From Colletes latitarsis (Eukaryota; Arthropoda; Insecta; Hymenoptera; Colletidae), in contig NW_027488370.1 in assembly GCF_051014445.1 (NCBI RefSeq), positions 6,882,001 to 6,946,000 of the forward strand: a stretch of DNA of 64,000 nt, read 5' to 3'. Shown here piece by piece: positions 53,813 through 63,579 of the stretch (the stretch's first letter is position 1; each line of letters starts with the position of its first letter). The position numbers were made by a program, and so were the translations under genes. Under the pieces are notes generated by a model that ran no database searches, was not told the origin of the DNA, and worked only from the letters and a program-made list of their open reading frames with translations.

Positions 53813-55221
53813 GTAGTAATGAAGTTCCACACCGAAACAGTCAATTAAACCTGGTTGCGATTAATATTTTAGAGGATCACGCCGGTTATGTCTCGCGTGG
53901 GTCTGGGATTTGCCGTCACCTGGCTCGTATTCGCATTTTTCGCATACATGTTGGCCAGATCCTGGGCTTTTTTTGGTTTGGATCACGTAGTAATGTGGTA
54001 CCACACTGAAACAGTCAATAAAAGCTGGTTCCGAGTAGTATTTTAGAGGATAACGCAGGTTACGTCTGGGTTAGTTCTGGTATTTGCCCTCATCTGGCTC
54101 GTACTTTCGCATTTTTCGCATACATGTAGGCAGGATCCTGGCCTTTTTCTGGGTTTGGATCACGTAGTAATGCGGTACCACACCGAAACAGTCAATTAAA
54201 CCTGGTCCCGATTAATATTTTAGAGGATAACGCCGGTTATGTCTGGGTTAGTTCTGGTATTTGCCCTCATCTGGCTCGTACTTTCGCATTTTTCGCATAC
54301 ATGTAGGCAGGATCCTGGCCTTTTTCTGGGTTTGGATCACGTAGTAATGCGGTACCACACCGAAACAGTCAATTAAACCTGGTCCCGATTAATATTTTAG
54401 AGGATAACGCCGGTTATGGCCCGGTTAGGTCAGGGATTTGCCCTCATATGGCTCGTACCTTCGCATTTTTCGCTTACTTGTTGGCAAGATCCTGGGCTTT
54501 TTTTGGTTTGGATCTCGTAGTAATGTGGTACCACACTGAGACAGTCAATAAAAGCTGGTTCCGAATAGTATTTTAGACGATAGCGCAGGTTACGTCTGGG
54601 TTAGTTCTGGTATTTGCAATCATCTGGCTCATACTTTCGCGTTTTTCGCATACTTGTTTGCCAGATCCTGGGTTTTTTCTGGTTTGGATCCCGTAGTAAT
54701 GAAGTTCCACACCGAAACAGTCAACTGAACCTGGTTGCGATTAATATTTTACCGGATAACGCCAGTTATGTCACGGGTAGGTCTAGGATTTGCCGTCATC
54801 TGGCTCGTATTTTCGCATTTCTCGCATACTTGTTGGCCAGATCCTGGCCTTTTCCTGGCTTGGACCACGTAGTAATGTGGTATCACACTGAAACAGTCAA
54901 TTAAACCTGGTTGCGATTAATATTTTAGAGGATAACGCCGGTTATGTCTCGGGTAGGTCTGGGATTTGCCGTCATCTAGCTCGTATTTTCGAGTTTTTCG
55001 CCTACTTGTTGGCCAGATCCTGGGCTTTTTTCTGGTTTGGATCACGTAGTAATGAAGTTCCACACTGAAACAGTCAATTAAACCTGGTTCCGATTAATAT
55101 TTTAGAGGATACCGCTGGTTATGTCTGGGTTAGTTCTGTTATTTGCAATCATCTGGCTCATATTTTCGCAATTTTCGCGTACTTGTTGGCCAGATCTTGG
55201 GTTTTTTGTGGTTTGGATCCC
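53813..55221 (+). repeat. 8-mer HOR (1,409 bp), unit 2
   Basis: Second unit, nearly identical to unit 1, with a few substitutions such as CAACTGAACC for CAACTGAGCC and TTTTCGAGTTTTTCG for TTTTCGCGTTTTTCG. It ends where the array returns to the GTCGTAATGTCG type. Confidence 0.85.
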
Positions 55222-58200
55222 GTCGTAATGTCGTTCCACACCGAAGCAGTCAATTAAACCTGGTTGCGATGAATGTTTTGGAGGATACCGCTGGTTATGT
55301 TTGGGTTAATTCTGGTATTTGCAATCATCTGGCTCGTACTTTCGCATTTTTCGCATACTTGTTGGCAAGATCGTGGGCTTTTTTTGGTTTGGATCACGTA
55401 GTAATGTGGTACCACACTGAAACAGTCAATAAAAGCTGGTTCCGAATAGTATTTTAGAGGATAACGCAGGTTACGTCTGGGTTAGTTCTGGTATTTGCAA
55501 TCATCTGGCTCATACTTTCGCGTTTTTCGCATACTTGTTGGCCAGATCCTGGGTTTTTTCTGGTTTGGATCCCGTAGTGATGAAGTTCCACACCGAAACA
55601 GTCAATTAAACCTGGTTCCGATGAATATTTTGGAGGATAACGCTGGTTATGTTTGGGTTAGTTCTGGTATTTGCCCTCATCTGGCTCGTACTTTCGCACC
55701 TTTCGCATACTTGTTGGCCAGATCCTGGCCTTTTTCTGGTTTGGATCACGTAGTAATGCGGTACCACACTGAAACTGTCAATTAAACCTGGTTCCGGTTA
55801 GTATTTTAGAGGATAACGCCGGTTATGTCTGGGTTAGGTCTGGTATTTGCCCTCATCTGGCTCGTTCTTTCGCATTTTTCGCAAACTTGTTGGCCAGATC
55901 CTGGCCTTTTTCTCGATTGGATCACGTGGTAATGCGGTACCACACCGAAACAGTCAAGTAAACCTGGTTGCGATTAATATTCTAGAGGATAACGCCGGTT
56001 ATGTCTGGGTTAGGTCTGGTATTTGCCCTCATCTGGCTCGTACTTTCGCATTTTTCGCTTACTTGTTGGCCAGATCCTGGCCTTTTTCTGGCTTGGACCA
56101 CGTAGTAATGAGATACCTCACTGAGTCAGTCAATTAAACCTGGTTCTGATTAATATTTTAGAGGATAACGCAGGTTACGTCTGGGTTAGTTCTGGTATTT
56201 GCAATCATCTGGCTCATACTTTCGCGTTTTTCGCGTACTTGTTGGCCAGTTCCTCGGCTTTTTTTGGTTTGGATCACGTAGTAATGTGGTACCACACTGA
56301 AACAGTCAATTAAACCTGGTCCCGATTAATATTTTAGAGGATAACGCCGGTTATGTCTGGGTTAGTTCTGTTATTTGTAATCATCTGGCTCATTCTTTCG
56401 CAATTTTCGCGTACTAGTTGGCCAGATCTTGGGTTTTTTGTGGTTTGGATCCCGTCGTAATGTCGTTCCACACCGAAGCAGTCAATTAAACCTGGTTGCG
56501 ATGAATATTTTGGAGGATAACGCTGGTTATGCTTGGGCTAGTTCTGGTATTTGCAATCATCTGGCTCGTACTTTCGCATTTTTCGCATACTTGTTGGCAA
56601 GATCATGGGCTTTTTTTGGTTTGGATCACGTAGTAATGTGGTACCACACTGAAACAGTCAATAAAAGCTGGTTCCGAATAGTATTTTAGAGGATAGCGCA
56701 GGTTACGTCTGGGTTAGTTCTGGTATTTGCAATCATCTGGCTCATACATTCGCGTTTTTCGCATACTTCTTTGCCAGATCCTGCGTTTTTTCTGGTTTGG
56801 ATCCCGTAGTAATGAAGTTCCACACCGAAACAGTCAATTAAACCTGGTTGCGATTAATATTTTAGAGGATAACGCCGGTTATGTCTCGGGTAGGTCTGGG
56901 ATTTGCCGTCATCTGGTTCGTATTTTCGCATTTCTCGCATACTTGTTGGCCAGATCCTGGCCTTTTTCTGGCTTCGACCACGTAGTAATGTGGTATCACA
57001 CTGAAACAGTCAATAGAATCTAGTTCCGAATAGTATTTTGGAGGATAACGCAGGTTACGTCTGGGTTAGTTCTGGTATTTGCAATCATCTGGCTCATACT
57101 TTCGCGTTTTTCACATACTTGTTGGCCAGATCCTGGCTTTTTTTGGTGTGGATCACGTAGTAATGTGGTACCACACTGAAACAGTCAATAAAAGCTGGTT
57201 CCGAATAGTATTTTAGAGGATAGCGCAGGTTACGTCTGGGTTAGTTCTGGTATTTGCAATCATCTGGCTCATACATTCGCGTTTTTCGCATACTTCTTTG
57301 CCAGATCCTGGGTTTTTTCTGGTTTGGATCCCGTAGTAATGAAGTTCCACACCGAAACAGTCAATTAAACCTGGTTGCGATTAATACTTTAGAGGATAAC
57401 GCTGGTTATATCTGGGTTAGTTCTGGTATTTGCAATCATCTGGCTCGTTCTTTCGCATTCTTCGCATACTTGTAGGCAGGATCCTGGCCTTTTTCTGGTT
57501 TGGATCACGTAGTAATGCGGTACCACACCGAAACAGTCAATTAAACCTAGTTCCGATTAATATTTCAGAGGATAACGCCGGTTATGTCTGGGTTAGGTCT
57601 GGTATTTGTCCACATCTAGCTCGTACTCTCGCATTTTTCGCTTACTGGTTGGGCAGATCCTGACCTTTTTCTGGCTTGGATCACGTAGTAATGTGGTACC
57701 ACACTGAAACAGTCAATTAAACCTAGTTCCGATTAATATTTTAGAGGATAACGCCGGTTATGTCTGGGTTAGGTCTGGTATTTGCCCTCATCTGGCTCGT
57801 TCTTTCGCATTCTTCGCATACTTGTAGGCAGGATCCTGGCCTTTTTCTGGTTTGGATCACGTAGTAATGCGGTACCACACCGAAACAGTCAATTAAACCT
57901 AGTTCCGATTAATATTTCAGAGGATAACGCCGGTTATGTCTGGGTTAGGTCTGGTATTTGTCCTCATCTAGCTCGTACTTTCGCATTTTTCGCTTACTGG
58001 TTGGGCAGATCCTGACCTTTTTCTGGCTTGGACCACATAGTAATGAGGTACCACACTGAAACAGTCAATTAAACCTGGTTCCGATTAATATTTAAGAAGA
58101 TAACGCTGGTTATATCTGGGTTAGTTCTGGTATTTGCAATCATCTGGCTCATACTTTCGCATTTTTCGCATACTTGTTGGCAAGATCCTGGGCTTTTTTT

Positions 58201-58577
58201 GGTTTGGATCACGTAGTAATGTGGTACCACACTGAAACAGTCAATTAAACCAGGTCCCGATTAATATTTTAGAGGATAGCGCAGGTTACGTCTGGGTTAG
58301 TTCTGGTATTTGCAATCATCTGGCTCATACATTCGCGTTTTTCGCATACTTCTTTGCCAGATCCTGGGTTTTTTCTGGTTTGGATCCCGTAGTAATGAAG
58401 TTCCACACCGAAACAGTCAATTAAACCTGGTTGCGATTAATATTTTAGAGGATAACGCTGGTTATATCTGGGTTAGTTCTGGTATTTGCAATCATCTGGC
58501 TCATACTTTCGCATTTTTCGCATACTTGTTGGCAAGATCCTGGCCTTTTTCTGGTTTGGTTCACGTAGCAATGCGGT
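55222..58577 (+). repeat. Mosaic A-type segment before the subfamily boundary
   Basis: About 19 monomers of mixed types. A dimer-scale repeat is visible: 57,430-57,663 recurs at 57,782 (352 bp, two monomers; TTCTTTCGCATTCTTCGC and AATATTTCAGAGG variants). The unit at 56,727 recurs at 57,254 (527 bp) and 58,310. The whole stretch resembles 43,700-45,250 at about 12.7-13.0 kb distance. Nothing other than satellite is seen. Confidence 0.8.
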
Positions 58578-58668
58578 ACCACACCGAAGCAGTCAATTAA
58601 ACCTGGTTGCGATTATTATTTTAGGGGATAACGCTGGTTATGTCTGGGATAGTTCTGGTATTTGCAAT
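58578..58668 (+). repeat. Truncated 91-bp monomer at the A/B subfamily boundary
   Basis: The ACCACAC landmark occurs at 58,578 and again at 58,669, only 91 bp later instead of 176. The unit runs normally through GGTATTTGCAAT and then jumps straight to ACCACACTGAAAC, omitting about 85 bp (the CATCTGGCTC to GTAATGTGGT half). Left of the gap every monomer is type A; right of it every monomer is type B. This is the only half-length unit I noticed in the window. Confidence 0.88.
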
Positions 58669-60339
58669 ACCACACTGAAACAGTCCATTAAACCTGGTTT
58701 CGATCAATATTTTAGAGGACAACGCAAGTTAGGTCTGGGATAGGTCTGGGATTTGCCCTCATCAGGGCCATATTTTCGCGTTCTTCACATACTTGTTGAA
58801 CAGATCCTGGGTATTTTTCTGGTTTGGGTCAGGTAGTAATGTGGTACCACACTGAAACAGTCGATTAAACCTGGTTTCGATCAATATTTTAGAGGGTAAC
58901 GCAAGTTATGTCTGGGATAGGTCCGGGATCTGCCCTCGTCAGGCTCATACTTTCGCATTCTTCACACACTTGTTGTACAGATCCTGGGTTTTTTTCTGGA
59001 TTGGATCACGTAGTAATGTGGTACCACACTGAAACTGTCGATTAAACCTGGTTTCGATCAATATTTTAGATTACAACGCAAGTTTGGTCTGGGATAGGTC
59101 TGGGATTTGCCCTGATCAGGCTCGTACTTTCGCATATTTCTCATACTTGGTGGCCAGATTCTGTGCTTTTTCTGGTTTGGATCCCGTAGTATTGTGGTAC
59201 CACACTGAAACAGTCCATTAAACCTGGTTTCGATCAGTATTTTAGAGGACAACGCAAGTTAGGTCTGGGATAGGTCTGGGATTTGCCCTCATCAGGGCCA
59301 TATTTTCGCGTTCTTCACAAACTTGTTGATCAGATCCAGGGTTTTTTCAGGATTGGATCAGGTAGTAATGTGGTACCACACTGAAATAGTCGATTAAACG
59401 TTGTTTCGATCAATATTTTAGAGGATAACGCAAGTTATGTCTGGGATAGTTCCGGGATTTGCCCTCGTCAGGCTCATACTTTCGCATTCTTCACACACTT
59501 GTTGTACAGATCCTGGGTTTTTTTCTGGTTTGGATCAAATAGTAATGTGATACCACACTCAAACAGTCGATTAAAACTGGTTTCGACCAGTATTTTTGAG
59601 GGCAGCGCATGCTAGGTCTAGGTTAGGCCTGGGATTTGCCCTCATCAGACACATACTTTCGCATTTTCCACATACATGTTGAACAGATCCTGGGTTTTTT
59701 CTGGTTTGGATCACGTAGTAATGTGGTACCACACAGAAACATTCAATAAAACCTGGTCTTGATAAATATTTTTGAGGGTAACGCATACTAGGTCTAGGTT
59801 AGGCCTGGGATTTTCCCTCATCAGACACATACTTTCGCATTCTTCACATACTTGTTGAACGGATCCTGGGTTTTTTCTGGTTTGGATCACGTAGTAATGT
59901 GGTAGCACACTGAAACATTCAATTAAACCTGGTCTTGATAAATGTTTTAGAGGATAACGCATGTTGGGTCTGGGATAGGTCTGGGATTTGCTCTCATCCG
60001 GCTCGTACTTTCGCATATTTCTCATACTTGATGGCCAGATTCTGGACTTTTTCTAGTATGGATCCTGTAGTAATGTGGTACCACACTAAAACAGTCCATT
60101 TAACCTGGTTTCGATCAATATTTTGGAGGATAACGCATGTTATGTCAAGGTTAGGCCTGGGATTTGCCCTCATCAGACACATACTTTCGCATTCTCCACA
60201 TACTTGTTGAACAGATCCTGGGTTTTTTCAGGTTTGGATCACGTAGTAATGTGGTACCACACTGAAACATACAATTAAACCTGGTCTTGATAAATATTTT
60301 AGAGGATAACGCATGTTAGGCCTGGGTTAGGTCTATGAT

Positions 60340-61045
60340 TTGCCCTCATCAGGCTCATACTTTCGCATATTACTCATACTTGATGGCTAGATCCAGGTCT
60401 TTTTCAGGATTGGATCACGTAGTAATGTAGTACCACACTGAAACAGTCAATTAAACCAGGTTTCCATCAATATTTTAGAGGTCAACGCAAGTTAGGTCTG
60501 GTATAAGTCTGGGATTTGCCCTCATCAGGGTCATATTTTCGCGTTCTTCACATACTTGTTGAACAGATCCTGGGTATTTTTCTGGTTTGGATCATGTAGT
60601 AATGTGGCACCACACTGAAACATTCGATTAAGCCTGGTTTCGATCAATATTTTTGAGGATAACGCATGTTAGGTCTAGGTTAGGCCCTGGATTTGCCCTC
60701 ATCAGGGTCATATTTCCGCGTTCTTCACGTACTTGTTGAACAGATCCTGGGTATTTTTCTGGTTTGGATCACGGAGTAATGTGGTACCACACTGAAATAG
60801 TCGATTAAACCTGGTTTCGATCGATATTTTAGAGGACAACGCATGTTATGTCTAGGTTAGGCCTGGGAATTGCCCTCATCAGACACATACTTTCGCATTC
60901 TCCACATACTTGTTGAACAGATCCTGGGTTTTTTCAGGTTCGGATCACGTAGTAATGTGGTACCACACTGAAACATTCAATTAAAGTTGGTCTTGATAAA
61001 TATTTTAGAGGATAACGCATGTTAGGTCTGGGTTAGGTCTCGGAT
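60340..61045 (+). repeat. Subfamily B 4-mer HOR (706 bp), copy 1
   Basis: Identical, as far as I can read, to the next 706 bp (4 monomers plus 2). Markers are ATGTAGTACCAC (60,425 and 61,131), GGTATAAGTCTGGG, ATGTGGCACCACAC, TAGGCCCTGGATT and TTCTTCACGTACTTG. The left edge is set by GTCTATGATT against GTCTCGGATT just upstream. Confidence 0.88.
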
Positions 61046-61751
61046 TTGCCCTCATCAGGCTCATACTTTCGCATATTACTCATACTTGATGGCTAGATCC
61101 AGGTCTTTTTCAGGATTGGATCACGTAGTAATGTAGTACCACACTGAAACAGTCAATTAAACCAGGTTTCCATCAATATTTTAGAGGTCAACGCAAGTTA
61201 GGTCTGGTATAAGTCTGGGATTTGCCCTCATCAGGGTCATATTTTCGCGTTCTTCACATACTTGTTGAACAGATCCTGGGTATTTTTCTGGTTTGGATCA
61301 TGTAGTAATGTGGCACCACACTGAAACATTCGATTAAGCCTGGTTTCGATCAATATTTTTGAGGATAACGCATGTTAGGTCTAGGTTAGGCCCTGGATTT
61401 GCCCTCATCAGGGTCATATTTCCGCGTTCTTCACGTACTTGTTGAACAGATCCTGGGTATTTTTCTGGTTTGGATCACGGAGTAATGTGGTACCACACTG
61501 AAATAGTCGATTAAACCTGGTTTCGATCGATATTTTAGAGGACAACGCATGTTATGTCTAGGTTAGGCCTGGGAATTGCCCTCATCAGACACATACTTTC
61601 GCATTCTCCACATACTTGTTGAACAGATCCTGGGTTTTTTCAGGTTCGGATCACGTAGTAATGTGGTACCACACTGAAACATTCAATTAAAGTTGGTCTT
61701 GATAAATATTTTAGAGGATAACGCATGTTAGGTCTGGGTTAGGTCTCGGAT
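61046..61751 (+). repeat. Subfamily B 4-mer HOR (706 bp), copy 2
   Basis: Second tandem copy. Identity continues to about 61,777, where GCATGTTACTCATTC replaces GCATATTACTCATAC. This is the most recent-looking event in the B array. Confidence 0.88.
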
Positions 61752-62125
61752 TTGCCCTCATCAGGCTCATACTTTCGCATGTTACTCATTCTTGATGGCT
61801 AGATCCAGGGCTTTTTCTGGATTGGATCACGTAGTAATGTGGTATCACACTGAGACAGTCAATTAAACCTGGATTCCATCAATATTTTAGAGGACAACGC
61901 AAGTTAGGTCTGGGATAGGTCTGGGATTTGCCCTCATCAGACACATGCTTTCGCATTCTTCACATACTTGTTGAACGGATCCTGGGTTTTTTCTGGTTTG
62001 GATCACGTAGTAATGTGGTAGCACACTGAAACAGTCCATTAAACCTGGTTTCGATCAATATTTTAGATTACAACGCAAGTTTGGTCTGGGATAGGTCTGG
62101 GATTTGCCCTCATCAGGTACATATT

Positions 62126-62440
62126 TTCGCATTCTTCACATACTTGTTGAATGGATCCTGGGTTTTTTGTGGTTTGGATCACGTAGTAATGTGGTACCAC
62201 ACTGAAACATTCAATTAGACCTGGTCTTGATAAATATTTTAGAGGATAACGCATGTTAGGTCTGGGATAGGTCTGGGATTTGCCCTCATCAGGCTCATAG
62301 TTTCGCATTCTTCACATACTTGTTGAACGGATCCTGGGTTTTTTGTGGTTTGGATCACGTAGTAATGTGGTACCACACTGAAACATTCAATTAGACCTGG
62401 TCTTGATAAATATTTTAGAGGATAACGCATGTTAGGTCCG
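62126..62440 (+). repeat. Single-monomer duplication in B (176 bp)
   Basis: The ATTCTTCACATAC to GATAGGTCTGGG stretch, including the rare TTTTTTGTGGTTTGG and TTCAATTAGACC variants, occurs at 62,131 and 62,307, exactly 176 bp apart. Only one or two bases differ (AATGG against AACGG). Confidence 0.8.
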
Positions 62441-63227
62441 GGTTAGGTCTAGGATTTGCCCTCATCAGGCTCATACTGTCGCATGTTACTCATACTTGAT
62501 GGCTAGATCCAGGGTTTTTTCTGGATCGGATCACGTAGTAATGTGGTACCACACTGAAACATTCAATTAGACCTGGTCTTGATAAATATTTTAGAGGATA
62601 ACGCATGTTATGTCTGGGATAGGTCTGGGATTTGCCCTCATCAGGCTCATAGTTTCGCGTTTTTCACATACTTGTTGAACAGATCCTGGGTTTTTTCTGG
62701 TTTGGATCACGTAGTAAAGTGGTACCACACTGAAACAGTCGATTAAACCTGGTTTCGATCAATATTGTAGAGGACAACGCAAGTTAGGTCTGGGATTTGC
62801 CCTGATCAGGCTCGTACTTTCGCATATTTCTCATACGTGGTGGCCAGATTCAGGGCTTTTTCTGGTTTGGATCCCGTAGTATTGTGGTACCACACTGAAG
62901 CATTCAATTAAACCTGGTCTTGATAAATATTTTAGAGGATAACGCATGTTAGATCTGGGTTATTTCTGGGATTTGCCCTAATCAGGCTCATAATTTCGCA
63001 TATTTCTCATACTTCATGGCTAGATCCCGGGTTTTTTCCGGATTGGATCACGTAGTAATGTGGTACCACTCTGCAACAGTAAATTAAACCTAGTTTCGAT
63101 CAATATTTTAGAGGATAACGCAAGTTAGGTCTGGTATAGGTCCGGGATTTGCCCTGGTCAGGCTCATACTTCCGCATTCTTCACATACTTGTTGTACAGA
63201 TCCTGGGTTTTTTCTGGTTTGGATGAC

Positions 63228-63579
63228 GTAGTAATGTGGTAGCACACTGAAACAGTCCATTAAACCTGGTTTCGATCATCATTTTAGAGAATAACTCATG
63301 TTAGGTCTAGGTTAGGTCTGGGATTTGCCCTCATCAGGCTCATAGTTTCGCGTTTTTCACATACTTGTTGAACAGATCCTGGGTTTTTTCTGATTTGGAT
63401 CACGTAGTAACGTGGTAGCACACTGAAACAGTCCATTAAACCTGGTTTCGATCATCATTTTAGAGAATAACTCATGTTAGGTCTAGGTTAGGTCTGGGAT
63501 TTGCCCTCATCAGGCTCATAGTTTCGCGTTTTTCACATACTTGTTGAACAGATCCTGGGTTTTTTCTGGTTTGGATCAC
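63228..63579 (+). repeat. Single-monomer duplication in B (176 bp)
   Basis: The GTGGTAGCACAC variant at 63,236 and 63,412 is followed in both copies by ATCATCATTTTAGAGAATAAC and CATAGTTTCGCGTTTTTCAC. The offset is 176 bp, with few differences (TGATTTGG against TGGTTTGG). It shows local amplification of a single unit. Confidence 0.8.

Noticed and set aside
58685..58705. RNA polymerase III B-box-like GGTTTCGATCAAT in B (GGTTCCGATTAAT in A)
   Set aside because: It needs an inserted base and lacks the final CC of GGTTCGANNCC. No A box or tRNA fold was seen around it.
59711..60025. Minus-strand open frame of 104 codons in the B array
   Set aside because: It spans two monomers, repeats the same peptide segments in shifted frames, and reappears in pieces at other B units. 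No gene signal.
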